Shown: in pieces, positions 35,900 to 45,615 of the stretch
How positions within the stretch are numbered: the stretch's first letter is position 1
Layout: each line of letters starts with the position of its first letter
Assembly: GCA_945877405.1 (NCBI GenBank)
Contig: CAMCSA010000009.1
Span: forward strand, 1 to 60,384
Source: an uncultured Erysipelotrichaceae bacterium
Lineage (GTDB): Bacteria; Bacillota_I; Bacilli_A; Erysipelotrichales; Erysipelotrichaceae
Reading direction: 5' to 3'
DNA length: 60,384 nucleotides
The notes under the pieces: model-generated
What the model saw: the letters and a program-made list of their open reading frames with translations, nothing else
Databases searched by the model: none
Told to the model about the DNA's origin: nothing
Program-made: the position numbers and the translations under genes

Positions 35900-36270
35900 T
35901 TGAATCTTTGAATGAAAAATTTTTCTTTTCCACATGTAACTCACAAAACATTTAAACTGGTTTTCCACAATTGTGGAAAAGTGTTGAAAATTCAAATAAT
36001 ACTTTATTTATGCTGTTTTTCTGTTGTTGAGAATCGTGTATTTCATTTTTACATTTTCAGGTTTTCCCCAATTTTTATAATTTTCCACAGTGTGGATTTA
36101 TTATCCACTATTTATCCACTTTTTAAATTTTGTGGAAATATGTGGAAAACTCAAAATAATGTTTAATATATCCTTTTTTTTAGAAATATTCATTGTGGAT
36201 AAAAAATATATCCACAATTTTTATATGGATTTTGATCCAAAGTGACATTACAATGATTGTGGAAAAAATG
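35900..36270. other. oriC, DnaA-box cluster upstream of dnaA
   Basis: A very AT-rich stretch with many DnaA-box-like nonamers: palindrome TTTTCCACAATTGTGGAAAA (35961-35980), TTTTCCACA 36081, TGTGGATTT 36091, TTATCCACT 36101 and 36112, TGTGGAAAT 36131, TGTGGAAAA 36141, perfect TGTGGATAA 36194-36202, ATATCCACA 36208-36216 and TGTGGAAAA 36259. No gene is in 35807-36287. The dnaA promoter must lie here; I cannot fix it among the AT-rich hexamers. Confidence 0.9.
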
Positions 36271-36287
36271 ATTTACGAGGGTATAAC

Positions 36288-37655
36288 ATGCCAATAAAAA
36301 AAGATCAGTATCTGAATGACATATGGGACCAGGTCACTCAGTACTTACTTACAAATAAAACGATTGAACCTGAGATGATCAGCAGTTTCTTTCAGACTTC
36401 ATATATCTATGAACTGACAGAAGAACATGCCATTATTTCAGTTGAAAATGTGATCCATCTACAGGTTCTTCGATCACTGGTCGATAAAATTGCAGATGCA
36501 TTTATACATGTTCTGGATCTTTCTGCGCCGATTGAAATACGGATGATGCAGAAATCAGATATTAAGGCCTTATCTGAGCAGAATGGAATTAAATATGATG
36601 AGAATGAATTCCATTCCATGAATATTCAGAAGGACAGAACATTTGAAAACTTTGTCGTAGGGGACTGTAATAGGGAATCCCAGGCTGCTGCACTTGCATG
36701 TGCACTCAATCCTGGAAAATTCTTCAATCCATTATTCATCTATGGTAATTCAGGCCTTGGAAAAACACATCTGATGATGGCAATTGCCAATTATGTGCTG
36801 AAAACAGATCCGACAAAAAAAGTGTATTATACAGAGTCTTTGAAGTTTGTCGAAACGGTTGTCAATGCGATCAGAGATAATCGTATTGAAGCATTCAAAC
36901 GATTCATGTTCTCCATTGATCTTCTTCTGGTTGATGATATTCAGTTCCTTGCTGGTAAGGAAAAATCACATGAGGTATTCTTTACAATCTATAACGAACT
37001 GGTAAATAACGGAAAACAGGTATGCATTGCATCTGACCGACAGCCACGTGAAATCAAAGGTCTTGAAGATCGACTCATATCCCGTTTCTCCAGTGGTCTT
37101 TCTGTAGGAATTGATTCACCTGAATTTGAAACATCTCTTGCGATTCTGCAGATGAAAATCAAGCAGAACGGATATGGAATCGATGACTGTGATGAAGAAG
37201 GTCTGGCTTATATTGCTTCTAACTTCTCTGGAAATGTCAGAGATCTGGAAGGGGCATGGAACAGAGTGCTGTTTTACGCCATTCAGTTTCAGCCTGATGG
37301 CAGATCCATCCGTTTTGAAACAGTGATGAATGCTTTGAAAAGCCAGGCTGTCGTATCAGATAAGACCGGGCTTTCCCCAAAGAAGATCATCAAGACAGTT
37401 GCAGATTATTATGGCCTGACACGTCAGCAGGTTACTTCAAAAACAAGAACGAAGAATATTTCCAGTGCAAGGCATATATCCATATATCTGTGCCGTAAAC
37501 TGCTGAATATTTCCTATATCAAGATCGGTGAGGAATTTGGAGGCAGAGATCACTCAACAATCATGTCTGCCTGTACAAAAGTAGAAAAGCAGATCAAGAA
37601 GGATCCGCTGTTTGAGAAGGTCATCAAAGACCTCGAACAGCAGCTGAATGTCTGA
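36288..37655 (+). CDS. dnaA: chromosomal replication initiator DnaA
   Basis: A 455-residue AAA+ initiator that binds DnaA boxes and opens oriC. Domain I about 1-85; AAA+ domain with Walker A GNSGLGKTH near 150, Walker B LLVDDIQFLAG, and sensor regions; domain IV with the DnaA signature GGRDHSTIMSACTKV near the C-terminus. Preceded and followed by DnaA-box clusters. An ACGAGGG ribosome site precedes the ATG. Confidence 0.99.
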   Translation: MPIKKDQYLNDIWDQVTQYLLTNKTIEPEMISSFFQTSYIYELTEEHAIISVENVIHLQVLRSLVDKIADAFIHVLDLSAPIEIRMMQKSDIKALSEQNGIKYDENEFHSMNIQKDRTFENFVVGDCNRESQAAALACALNPGKFFNPLFIYGNSGLGKTHLMMAIANYVLKTDPTKKVYYTESLKFVETVVNAIRDNRIEAFKRFMFSIDLLLVDDIQFLAGKEKSHEVFFTIYNELVNNGKQVCIASDRQPREIKGLEDRLISRFSSGLSVGIDSPEFETSLAILQMKIKQNGYGIDDCDEEGLAYIASNFSGNVRDLEGAWNRVLFYAIQFQPDGRSIRFETVMNALKSQAVVSDKTGLSPKKIIKTVADYYGLTRQQVTSKTRTKNISSARHISIYLCRKLLNISYIKIGEEFGGRDHSTIMSACTKVEKQIKKDPLFEKVIKDLEQQLNV

Positions 37656-37800
37656 TATCCACAAACTGTCCATATTTCTTCCACATGCATTTTCATAAAG
37701 AAAACCGCATGAATATCGCATATTTGACAGTTTTCCACATTTTCCACAGCCTTAATAACAATAAAGCTTATTATATTAAAATAAATAAATAACAAAAAAA
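37655..37800. other. oriC, DnaA boxes and AT-rich unwinding region between dnaA and dnaN
   Basis: ATATCCACA 37655-37663, TTTTCCACA 37731-37739 and TTTTCCACA 37740-37748 (head to tail) are followed at once by about 45 bases of nearly pure A/T (37752-37797). This layout resembles the DNA-unwinding side of bipartite Bacillota origins. Confidence 0.75.
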
Positions 37801-37813
37801 GGAGCCACCAAAG

Positions 37814-38935
37814 ATGAATTTTTCCATCAGTACAAGCGTATTTGCCAATGCTGCAGGCATGACGGATCGTGCAATCAATGCAGGCAGCCCTCAGCCATCT
37901 TTAAGAGGATTGAAAATCCAGGCTGTCGATAACAGCCTGATTCTGACCGGAAGCAATGCAGACATTTCCATTATGAAAACACTGCGTGCAAATGAAGAAA
38001 ACAGCCTTTCCATTGTAGAAGAAGGCACGATTCTGATTGAATCCAAATATCTTCTCGACATTGTCAGAAAAATGGATTCACCAATCATGACAGTTGAAGT
38101 CATTGATGGTGCATTAACAAGATTTTCAGGTGACCGTGCAGTATTCAAAATCAATGGCTTGAATGCCATGGATTATCCTACAATCGATTTTTCAAAACCT
38201 GGAGATACGGTTACCATGAAGTGTTCCATGTTAAAAGACATCATCGAACAGACAACTTTTGCTACGGCATTGAAGGAAACAAGACCAGTTCTGACTGGTG
38301 TCAATTTCAGACTCGAAGATCATGTTCTAAAATGTACAGGAACTGATTCATATAGACTTGCTAAGAAAGTATTCCCATTCAATGTGGATGGATCATTCAA
38401 TGTTACGATCCCTTCCCGTACGCTCAATGATGTCAAGGCTACAATGCTTGATCAGAATGATGAAGATATTGAGATATCCTTATCAGACAAGAAGGCACAG
38501 TTCAATATCGAAGATATGGTATTACAGACAAGACTTCTGGATGGTACATTCCCGGATGTAGACCGTCTGATCCCATCTTCTTTTGATTACGTTCTTTCCA
38601 TCAATCGTAATGAACTGATCCGTTCCATTGACAGAACAACATTCATCCGCAGTGACAACATGTCCATCAACCGTCTGCAGTGCTGCGAAAATGAAGTCAT
38701 TCTGACAAGTAAGTCACAGGAAATCGGTGAATCACGTGAAAATCTGGACTGCTCATTCAAAGGAAATGATCTTGATATCAGTTTCTCTGCAAATTATGTC
38801 ATTGATGCCGCAAGAGCATTACGCGGTGAAAACATCACAATCAATTTTTCCGGTGATATGAGACCATTTGTTCTCAAGGATGAAGATGACGAAACTGTCA
38901 TCCAGCTTGTCCTTCCATTGCGAACATATAACTGA
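37814..38935 (+). CDS. dnaN: DNA polymerase III beta sliding clamp
   Basis: A 373-residue clamp subunit of usual length with three related domains. Recognisable blocks: MNFSISTSVFANAAGMTDRAIN, ALKETRPVLTGVNFRLEDHVLKCTGTDSYRLA and the C-terminal VLPLRTY. An AAAGGAG-like ribosome site precedes it. Followed by two terminators in a row, so transcription of dnaA-dnaN appears separated from recF-gyrBA. Confidence 0.98.
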   Translation: MNFSISTSVFANAAGMTDRAINAGSPQPSLRGLKIQAVDNSLILTGSNADISIMKTLRANEENSLSIVEEGTILIESKYLLDIVRKMDSPIMTVEVIDGALTRFSGDRAVFKINGLNAMDYPTIDFSKPGDTVTMKCSMLKDIIEQTTFATALKETRPVLTGVNFRLEDHVLKCTGTDSYRLAKKVFPFNVDGSFNVTIPSRTLNDVKATMLDQNDEDIEISLSDKKAQFNIEDMVLQTRLLDGTFPDVDRLIPSSFDYVLSINRNELIRSIDRTTFIRSDNMSINRLQCCENEVILTSKSQEIGESRENLDCSFKGNDLDISFSANYVIDAARALRGENITINFSGDMRPFVLKDEDDETVIQLVLPLRTYN

Positions 38936-38950
38936 TCCGTGCATCTATTA

Positions 38951-38978
38951 CATGACCTTGGAAACAGGGTCATTTTTG
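38951..38978 (+). terminator. first terminator after dnaN
   Basis: ATGACC and GGTCAT form a 6-bp stem, followed by five T. Confidence 0.75.
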
Positions 38979-39001
38979 TTGTTTTACAAATCGGTGTATT
39001 G

Positions 39002-39033
39002 ATGCTGAAAAACAGGATTTTTCAGCATTTTTA
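39002..39033 (+). terminator. second terminator after dnaN
   Basis: ATGCTGAAAAA and TTTTTCAGCAT form a perfect 11-bp stem with a 5-base loop and a T tail. Confidence 0.85.
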
Positions 39034-39042
39034 TGGTATAAT
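39034..39042 (+). promoter_or_regulatory. extended -10 promoter of yaaA-recF-gyrB-gyrA
   Basis: TGGTATAAT is an extended -10 directly downstream of the second terminator and 39 bases before yaaA. No convincing -35 is visible. Confidence 0.6.
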
Positions 39043-39080
39043 TATTCAGATTCAATGCAATGGAAAAAAGGAGAATTGCC

Positions 39081-39281
39081 ATGGAAAAAATCACCACCGA
39101 ATTCATTACATTACAGCAGTTTCTGAAAATGAACGATCTGATCTTATCTGGTGGTGAAGCCAAGTATTTTGTCAGAGAAAATACAATACTTGTCAATGGC
39201 GAAACCGAAGACAGAAGAGGCAGAAAACTTTATCCAGGGGATGAAGTTACAGTCAACGGAAAGAAGTATCGGATCAGTTGA
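39081..39281 (+). CDS. yaaA: S4 domain protein YaaA (RlbA)
   Basis: A 66-residue single S4 RNA-binding domain: FITLQQFLKMNDLILSGGEAK, then NGETEDRRGRKLYPGDEV. It sits between dnaN and recF in most Bacillota and is linked to ribosome assembly. AAGGAG lies before the ATG at 39081. The stop overlaps the recF start by one base. Confidence 0.93.
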   Translation: MEKITTEFITLQQFLKMNDLILSGGEAKYFVRENTILVNGETEDRRGRKLYPGDEVTVNGKKYRIS

Positions 39282-40381
39282 TGATCATTCAAAATCTGCA
39301 GCTGAAGAACTTCAGAAACTATTCGGAATGTTCCATCGACCTGTGCGAAGGATTGAACCTGCTGACAGGCAGAAATGCGCAGGGGAAGACCAATCTTCTT
39401 GAATCCATTGTCGTTCTTTCTACAACGCGAAGTCACAGAATCGCAGAAGATCAGAAAATGATTCGAAATCAAAGCGATTTTTCCATTCTTACGTGTATAT
39501 ATAACAGTGAAGGAAACCAACACAACCTGAAAGTCATCCTTCACAGAAAAGGAAAGACATTGATGAAGGATGGTTATCCTGTCATGAAGACAAGTGATTT
39601 CATTGGTGAAATCCATACTGTTCTTTTTACACCGGATGATCTGAGAATCTTTACAGATTCTCCAAAAGAAAGAAGAAAACTCATCAATCAGGTCATAACA
39701 GGTGTGTCAAAAAGCTATATGAATGCACTTGGAAAATACCAGACATTGTTGAAGGAAAGAAATATTCTTCTCAAAAATGAAAGAGTCGATGAATCATTAC
39801 TTCTGGTTGTAGATGATCAGATGGCTGTTGCGGAAGCTGCTGTCTATCAGATCCGAAAGGAATTCATTGATTTCATCAATACATGGATCGGAAAGATATA
39901 CGAAAGACTTTCTGATGAGAAAACTGATCTGAAGATCCGTTATATGAGTCAGTCTGATTCATCAGATCCTGCAGTACTGATGCAGAAAAGAAAAGCAGTC
40001 TTAAAAAGAGATCTGGAATTCCGTGTTACAACAACAGGAATTCATAAAGATGACATCATCTTTGAAAAGGGTGGTGTGAATATGATTGATACAGCGAGTC
40101 AGGGACAGAAAAGAATGGTCATTCTTTCCTTCCGTCTGGCGTTGCTTCTGTATATCAAGGAAAAAACAGGGAAAAAACCTGTACTTCTTCTGGATGATGT
40201 ACTCAGTGAGCTGGATCACATTCGACAGGTAAGACTTCTGAACATGGTGGCAGAAAAATATCAGTGTATCATCACTGCAACAGAACTGCCTCCATTCATC
40301 AGAAATCTGAAATACAGACAGTTCCATATCGAAGATGGTATGGTCAAAGAAATACGGGAGGGTGAAAATGAGCGAAGATAA
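39281..40381 (+). CDS. recF: DNA repair ATPase RecF
   Basis: A 366-residue SMC-like ATPase that helps load RecA at gaps. Walker [10 protein letters not shown] near 30, the signature segment [20 protein letters not shown] near 270 and Walker [14 protein letters not shown] near 300. The first in-frame ATG (39281) overlaps the yaaA stop in TGATG. The gene's last 14 bp overlap gyrB. Confidence 0.97.
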   Translation: MIIQNLQLKNFRNYSECSIDLCEGLNLLTGRNAQGKTNLLESIVVLSTTRSHRIAEDQKMIRNQSDFSILTCIYNSEGNQHNLKVILHRKGKTLMKDGYPVMKTSDFIGEIHTVLFTPDDLRIFTDSPKERRKLINQVITGVSKSYMNALGKYQTLLKERNILLKNERVDESLLLVVDDQMAVAEAAVYQIRKEFIDFINTWIGKIYERLSDEKTDLKIRYMSQSDSSDPAVLMQKRKAVLKRDLEFRVTTTGIHKDDIIFEKGGVNMIDTASQGQKRMVILSFRLALLLYIKEKTGKKPVLLLDDVLSELDHIRQVRLLNMVAEKYQCIITATELPPFIRNLKYRQFHIEDGMVKEIREGENERR

Positions 40382-42362
40382 GAAACCGGAAGTCATTACA
40401 AATGAAGACGGAACGGAAGCAGTCATCGGAGCAACGCTGGATTCAAGAGTAACAAAGGAATATGATGACTCTGAGATTCAGGTATTGGATGGTCTGGAGG
40501 CTGTCAGAAAAAGACCTGGCATGTATATTGCTTCCACATCTTCCAAAGGTCTGCATCATCTCGTATGGGAAATCGTAGACAACGGTATTGATGAAGCAAT
40601 GGCTGGTTATGCTGATACGGTTGAAGTCACAATCGACAGTGACAATGTCGTATCTGTTGAAGATAATGGTCGTGGTATGCCAACAGGTATCAATGCTAAA
40701 ACAGGCAAATCCACAATCGAAACAATCTATACGGTTCTTCATGCCGGTGGAAAATTCGGTGGGGGTGCCTATAAGATTTCAGGTGGTCTGCATGGTGTAG
40801 GTGCTTCTGTTGTTAATGCATTATCTTCATGGCTGGAAGTATCCGTATTCCATGATGGTTCCATTTATTTCATCCGTTTTGAAGATGGTGGACATCCAAC
40901 GGAGCCATTGAAGGTTATTGGAAGCTGTGATCCTGCAAAACATGGTTCTCTTGTACGTTTTAAAGCGGATCCATCCATCTTTACAGAAACAACAGTGTAT
41001 GACCATGAAACGATCAGAGACCGTTTAAGACAGCTTGCTTTCCTGAATAAAGGAATTCATCTTGTCTTCCATGATGAACGACAGGAAGAAGAGTCCAAAC
41101 GTCACTATGATTTCCTTTTTGAAGGTGGTCTGTCTGAATACGTTACATTCCTCAATAAAAACAGAACGGTCATTCATTCCGAAGTCGTTTATGCGGAAGG
41201 TTATGAAAGTGATATTCAGGTGGAAGTTGCATGTCAGTACAATGATGGCTATAATCCATCCATTTATACATTCTGTAATAACATCAATACAGTGGAAGGT
41301 GGAACACATCTGGAAGGATTCAATCTTGCATTGAGCAGAGTCATCAACAAATATGCAAGGGATACGAAACTGTTAAAGGAAAAAGACGAGAATCTGACAA
41401 CAGAAGACTGTCGCGAAGGTATCACTGCAGTCATTTCCGTCAAGCATCCGGATCCGCAATACGAAGGACAGACGAAGACGAAACTTGGCAATTCAGAAGT
41501 CAGAAAGATTGTATCTGATATTTTCGGTACGCAGCTGGAAAGATTCCTTCTTGAAAATCCGGATCAGGCTAAACTGATTTTTGAAAAGGCAAGCGTGGCT
41601 TCTCAGGCTCGTAAAGCTGCTAAAAAAGCAAGAGAACTGACCAGAAGAAAGAGTGCACTTGAAATCTCATCTCTTCCTGGTAAGCTGGCGGACTGCTCTT
41701 CAAAGGATGCCGGCATCTGTGAAATCTATATTGTCGAGGGTGACTCTGCGGGTGGTTCAGCAAAACAGGGCAGAGATTCTCATTATCAGGCAATTCTTCC
41801 ATTAAGAGGTAAGATTCTGAATGTCGAAAAGGCAAGACAGGCAAGAGTCTTTGAAAATAATGAGATCAGATCCATGATTACTGCATTCGGATGCGGCATT
41901 CTTGATGAAGTAGATACATCAAAACTGCGTTACAACAAAATTGTCATCATGACCGATGCCGATGTCGATGGAGCGCATATCCGTATTCTGCTTCTGACAT
42001 TCTTCTACCGTTACATGCGTCCAATTATTGAGCAGGGATATGTCTATATTGCCCAACCGCCTTTATACAAGGCACAGAAGGGTAATACTGTCCGCTATGC
42101 CTATACAGAAGGACAGATGGACAGAATCCGTGCTGAGCTTGGTGAAAGAATCGCTGTACAGCGTTACAAAGGTCTTGGTGAAATGAATCCGGAACAGCTT
42201 TGGGAAACAACAATGGACCCGAAAAACAGAACACTGATCCGTGTCACTTTGGATGATGCAGAAACAGCAGATGAATATTTCAGCATCTTTATGGGAGATG
42301 AAGTAGAACCACGTAAGAACTACATCATTGAACATGCAAAGTTTGCAGAACTGGATATTTAA
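40368..42362 (+). CDS. gyrB: DNA gyrase subunit B
   Basis: A 664-residue type IIA topoisomerase ATPase subunit. GHKL ATP site: [29 protein letters not shown] and [35 protein letters not shown] and [11 protein letters not shown]. The C-terminal GAIR-type end is replaced by ...[18 protein letters not shown] lies before ATG 40368, inside recF. Confidence 0.98.
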   Translation: MSEDKKPEVITNEDGTEAVIGATLDSRVTKEYDDSEIQVLDGLEAVRKRPGMYIASTSSKGLHHLVWEIVDNGIDEAMAGYADTVEVTIDSDNVVSVEDNGRGMPTGINAKTGKSTIETIYTVLHAGGKFGGGAYKISGGLHGVGASVVNALSSWLEVSVFHDGSIYFIRFEDGGHPTEPLKVIGSCDPAKHGSLVRFKADPSIFTETTVYDHETIRDRLRQLAFLNKGIHLVFHDERQEEESKRHYDFLFEGGLSEYVTFLNKNRTVIHSEVVYAEGYESDIQVEVACQYNDGYNPSIYTFCNNINTVEGGTHLEGFNLALSRVINKYARDTKLLKEKDENLTTEDCREGITAVISVKHPDPQYEGQTKTKLGNSEVRKIVSDIFGTQLERFLLENPDQAKLIFEKASVASQARKAAKKARELTRRKSALEISSLPGKLADCSSKDAGICEIYIVEGDSAGGSAKQGRDSHYQAILPLRGKILNVEKARQARVFENNEIRSMITAFGCGILDEVDTSKLRYNKIVIMTDADVDGAHIRILLLTFFYRYMRPIIEQGYVYIAQPPLYKAQKGNTVRYAYTEGQMDRIRAELGERIAVQRYKGLGEMNPEQLWETTMDPKNRTLIRVTLDDAETADEYFSIFMGDEVEPRKNYIIEHAKFAELDI

Positions 42363-42373
42363 GGGAGGTAATG

Positions 42374-44887
42374 ATGGCTAAAGATGATTTCATGGAATTT
42401 GATGAAACCAAATTCGATCCGGGACATATTACCGAACAGAATCTGACAAAGGAAATGCATGATGACTTCATTGACTATGCAATGTCTGTTATCGTCGCAA
42501 GAGCTCTTCCGGATGTCAGAGATGGTTTAAAACCTGTACAGAGAAGAATTCTGTACGCAATGAATGAAATGAATAATACACCTGACAAACCATACAAGAA
42601 GTGTGCGCGTATTGTCGGTGAAACAATGGGTAAATATCACCCGCATGGTGACTCATCCATCTATGGTGCTCTTGTATATATGGCACAGACATGGAATATG
42701 AGAGAAATCCTGATTGATGGACATGGTAACTTCGGTTCCATGGATGGTGATGGTGCTGCGGCAATGCGTTATACCGAAGCCCGTATGTCAAAACTGTCTG
42801 TGGAAATGATCCGTGATCTGGAAAAGGAAACGGTTGACATGTCACCAAACTATGACAATGAAGATCTGGAACCGAATGTTCTTCCTGCTCGATTCCCAAA
42901 TCTTCTTGTGAATGGATCAATGGGTATTGCGGTAGGTATGGCAACAAATGTTGCTCCTCATAACCTTGGTGAAACCATTGATGGTGTTATTGCGGTGATG
43001 AATAATCCTGAAATTGAAGCAGGAGAACTGATGCAGTATATCAAGGGACCTGATTTTCCAACAGGTGGTTATATCATTGGAAGAACAGCAATCCGCAGAT
43101 CCTTTGAAACAGGTAAAGGCACCATTATCATGCGTGCAAAAACAGAAATTGATACACTTCCAAACGGTAAGCCAAGAATCATCGTGACTGAGATTCCTTA
43201 CATGGTGAATAAGGCTTCCATGGTAGAACGTATTGCACAGCTTGCACGTGATAAGCAGATTGAAGGAATTACTGATCTGAGAGATGAATCCAATATGTCC
43301 GGTGTCAGAGTTGTAATGGAACTGCGAAAGGATGTTCAACCGGAAGTACTGCTGAATCAGCTTTATAAACTGACGCCTTTACAGTCCAACTTCAATGTCA
43401 ACAATGTTGTTCTGTTCAATAATGTACCACGTCTTTCTTCCATGAAGGAAATGATTCAGGGGTATATTGATCACCAGATTGATGTTGTTGTCAGAAGAAC
43501 GAAATATGATCTGAAAAAAGCACAGGATCGTGCCCATATTCTGGAAGGATTGAGAATTGCTGTTGACAATCTGGATGCGATCATTCATACGATCCGCAAT
43601 TCCAGAGATGCTGCGGAAGCAATGCCAAGACTGATGGAAGGATTTGATCTGGATGAAATTCAGGCAAAGGCAATTCTTGATATGCAGTTCAGAAGACTGA
43701 CAGGTCTGGAACGTGAAAAGATCGAAATGGAATATCAGGATCTGCTGATTAAGATTGCAGATCTCAAAGATATTCTTGCCCGCCAGGATCGAATTGAGCA
43801 GATCATTAAAGATGAACTGACAGAAGTAAAGAACAGATTCTCTACACCAAGAAGAACCGAAATTATTGATGGTTCAGCGGATATGGAAGATGAAGATCTG
43901 ATTCCTGTAGAAAACATCATCATTACGCTTTCTTCCAATGGATATATCAAGCGTATGACAACGGATACATATCGCGTACAGAACAGAGGCGGTAAGGGTA
44001 TCAAGGGAATGGATCTTAACAAGGATGATGCGATTGATCAGTTCATCAACATGTCAACACACGACAATCTGCTGATCTTTACAGACAGTGGACGTGTATT
44101 CCGTATTAAGGGATATCATATTCCACAGTTCTCCCGTACATCCAAGGGAATTCCGATTATCAATCTGATTGCGATGAACAGGGATGAAAAGGTTAAATCT
44201 CTTGTATCCTATGCAAAAGATGACAGTGCATCTTTCCTGTTCTTTGTCACAAAGAATGGTATTGTCAAGAGAACAGAAATTGCTGAGTTTGAAAATATCA
44301 ATAAAAACGGCAAGATTGCAATGAAGCTGAATGAAGATGATTCACTCGCATTTGTATGTGCAACCGATGGTGATGCGGAAATCATTGTTGCCGGTTCCAA
44401 TGGAAAGGCTGTACGTTTCAATGAATCGACAGTACGTCCGATGAGCCGTATCGCTAGAGGTGTCAAGGGCTTTAATACAGATGGTGGTGAAGTCATTGGT
44501 CTTGCAACTAATGAGCAGGGTAAATATATTCTGACCATTTCTTCCAACGGTTATGGTAAGAAATCGTTACTCGAAGACTTCCGCCTGACAAACCGTGGCA
44601 GCAGAGGTGTTAAGGCAATTAACATCACTGAAAAGACAGGAGATCTTGTCGCATTAAGAGCTGTTAATGGAGATGAAGATCTGATGATCATGTCTGATGG
44701 TGGTATTATCATCCGTATTTCTTTGAATCAGGTAGGTGTATATTCACGTGCAACACAGGGTGTAAAAGTCATCAATCTGTCTGATGATCAGATTGTATCA
44801 TCCGTAGCAGTTGTGGCACCGGATGGAGAAACAGAAGAAATATTGGAAGAGAATTCATCAGAAGTAACTGAACAGAGTGAAAGTTAA
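42374..44887 (+). CDS. gyrA: DNA gyrase subunit A
   Basis: An 837-residue DNA-cleaving subunit. QRRILYAMNEM, YHPHGDSSIYGALV (quinolone pocket with Ser, Asp) and AAMRYTEARMS with the active-site Tyr. The C-terminal beta-pinwheel has the GyrA box QNRGGKGIKGM near residue 540. GGGAGG precedes two adjacent ATG codons; the second (42374) has better spacing. Acts with gyrB nine bases upstream. Confidence 0.98.
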   Translation: MAKDDFMEFDETKFDPGHITEQNLTKEMHDDFIDYAMSVIVARALPDVRDGLKPVQRRILYAMNEMNNTPDKPYKKCARIVGETMGKYHPHGDSSIYGALVYMAQTWNMREILIDGHGNFGSMDGDGAAAMRYTEARMSKLSVEMIRDLEKETVDMSPNYDNEDLEPNVLPARFPNLLVNGSMGIAVGMATNVAPHNLGETIDGVIAVMNNPEIEAGELMQYIKGPDFPTGGYIIGRTAIRRSFETGKGTIIMRAKTEIDTLPNGKPRIIVTEIPYMVNKASMVERIAQLARDKQIEGITDLRDESNMSGVRVVMELRKDVQPEVLLNQLYKLTPLQSNFNVNNVVLFNNVPRLSSMKEMIQGYIDHQIDVVVRRTKYDLKKAQDRAHILEGLRIAVDNLDAIIHTIRNSRDAAEAMPRLMEGFDLDEIQAKAILDMQFRRLTGLEREKIEMEYQDLLIKIADLKDILARQDRIEQIIKDELTEVKNRFSTPRRTEIIDGSADMEDEDLIPVENIIITLSSNGYIKRMTTDTYRVQNRGGKGIKGMDLNKDDAIDQFINMSTHDNLLIFTDSGRVFRIKGYHIPQFSRTSKGIPIINLIAMNRDEKVKSLVSYAKDDSASFLFFVTKNGIVKRTEIAEFENINKNGKIAMKLNEDDSLAFVCATDGDAEIIVAGSNGKAVRFNESTVRPMSRIARGVKGFNTDGGEVIGLATNEQGKYILTISSNGYGKKSLLEDFRLTNRGSRGVKAINITEKTGDLVALRAVNGDEDLMIMSDGGIIIRISLNQVGVYSRATQGVKVINLSDDQIVSSVAVVAPDGETEEILEENSSEVTEQSES

Positions 44888-44958
44888 GATAAGAATGATG
44901 TATTGATCCTTTGGAAAATGACCGTAGTGATCATATACTATTCGAACAAATAAAATGT

Positions 44959-45007
44959 GGAAGAACCATATTGCTGATTGATGCAGTTATGGCTCTTCCG
45001 CTTTTTA
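44959..45007 (+). terminator. terminator after gyrA
   Basis: GGAAGAACCAT and ATGGCTCTTCC pair with one mismatch and are followed by GCTTTTT. Other bases of 44888-45096 hold only the hairpin at 45038. Confidence 0.75.
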
Positions 45008-45033
45008 GTATGTGCTCAATAGAGATGTGATAA

Positions 45034-45080
45034 TGAAAAGCACCTCTGTATGGGAGAAAAATATGCATAGGGAGGTGCTT
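45034..45080 (-). terminator. terminator of the ribbon-helix-helix gene
   Basis: AAGCACCTC (45038) and GAGGTGCTT (45072) form a 9-bp stem. On the minus strand TTTTCATT follows, just beyond the stop of the leftward gene. Confidence 0.6.
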
Positions 45081-45096
45081 GTGTGTCATATTGTGT

Positions 45097-45291
45097 TTAC
45101 CTTTTTCTCATATCATTCAGAATCAGTTCCGTGATATAGGATTTAATACTGTTTTTAGATTCAAGCCAATGAATGATTTCGCGTTCCGTCTTCTGATTGA
45201 ATCGAATCGAAAATGATCTGTAGTTGTTTCTGTTATAGGCATTGTTGTAATCCATTCTGTTTCGTAATGTATCTTTGTTGTGATCTTCCAT
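45097..45291 (-). CDS. ribbon-helix-helix (Arc/CopG-like) small DNA-binding protein
   Basis: A 64-residue protein. YRSFSIRFNQKTEREIIHWL fits a beta strand followed by the two helices of a ribbon-helix-helix fold, ending SYITELILNDMRKR. Such proteins bind DNA as dimers, often as antitoxins or plasmid/phage regulators. No toxin gene is next to it. Start at 45291, with AGG upstream; the promoter is at 45310-45338 on the minus strand, divergent from the serS leader. Confidence 0.7.
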   Translation of the reverse strand: MEDHNKDTLRNRMDYNNAYNRNNYRSFSIRFNQKTEREIIHWLESKNSIKSYITELILNDMRKR

Positions 45292-45309
45292 ATTCGTACC
45301 TGTAAGAAA

Positions 45310-45338
45310 AGTGTAGCAGAACAATATGCGGTTGACAA
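45310..45338 (-). promoter_or_regulatory. promoter of the ribbon-helix-helix gene
   Basis: On the minus strand TTGTCA and TACACT are 17 bases apart. Its -35 overlaps the -35 of the divergent serS promoter. Confidence 0.6.
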
Positions 45339-45361
45339 AAGAATTATAAAATGACTACAAT
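45332..45361 (+). promoter_or_regulatory. promoter of the T-box-serS transcript
   Basis: TTGACA (45332-45337) and TACAAT (45356-45361) are 18 bases apart, just upstream of the T-box leader. Confidence 0.75.
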
Positions 45362-45367
45362 GTTTCT

Positions 45368-45600
45368 AACGCGAAGAAGGGAAGCAGTAGTCTTGATGTG
45401 CAGCAGACAGAAAACTGGTGTGTGATGTGAACCAGTGCACTAAAAGATGAATCCGTCCTGGAGTGAAACCAGTCATTTCCGGCAACGACCGTTATCCGTA
45501 ATGAAGAGGTATAAATTGTTTCACGTGAAACAATTTTATGCAAGAAGGGTGGCACCGCGGCAGATCGTCCCTTTATTCGATGGTGCTTTTTATTTTGCAC
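45368..45600 (+). promoter_or_regulatory. T-box riboswitch (seryl-tRNA responsive) of serS
   Basis: The 14-base T-box AGGGTGGCACCGCG is at 45546-45559. Upstream are the Stem I apical hairpin (CTGGTGTGTGATGTGAACCAG region), a segment AAAAGATGAATCCGTCC in which UCC is the likely serine specifier, a Stem II-like pairing (TCATT / AATGA) and a perfect palindrome at 45513-45536 in the Stem III position. The terminator (GCACC 45552-45556 / GGTGC 45582-45586, inner ATCG / CGAT, then five T) competes with the antiterminator. Uncharged tRNA-Ser would promote serS expression. The Stem III palindrome is also a parS site. Confidence 0.95.
45517..45532. other. parS site 1 (in serS T-box leader)
   Basis: TGTTTCACGTGAAACA matches the ParB-binding consensus TGTTNCACGTGAAACA exactly. 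It lies inside a 24-bp perfect palindrome within the serS leader. Confidence 0.95.
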
Positions 45601-45615
45601 GATAAGGAGAATAAC

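Noticed and set aside
37037-37060. CACGTGAAAT in dnaA as a parS half-match
   Set aside because: Only the centre matches; flanks differ from TGTT...AACA, and it encodes conserved DnaA residues.
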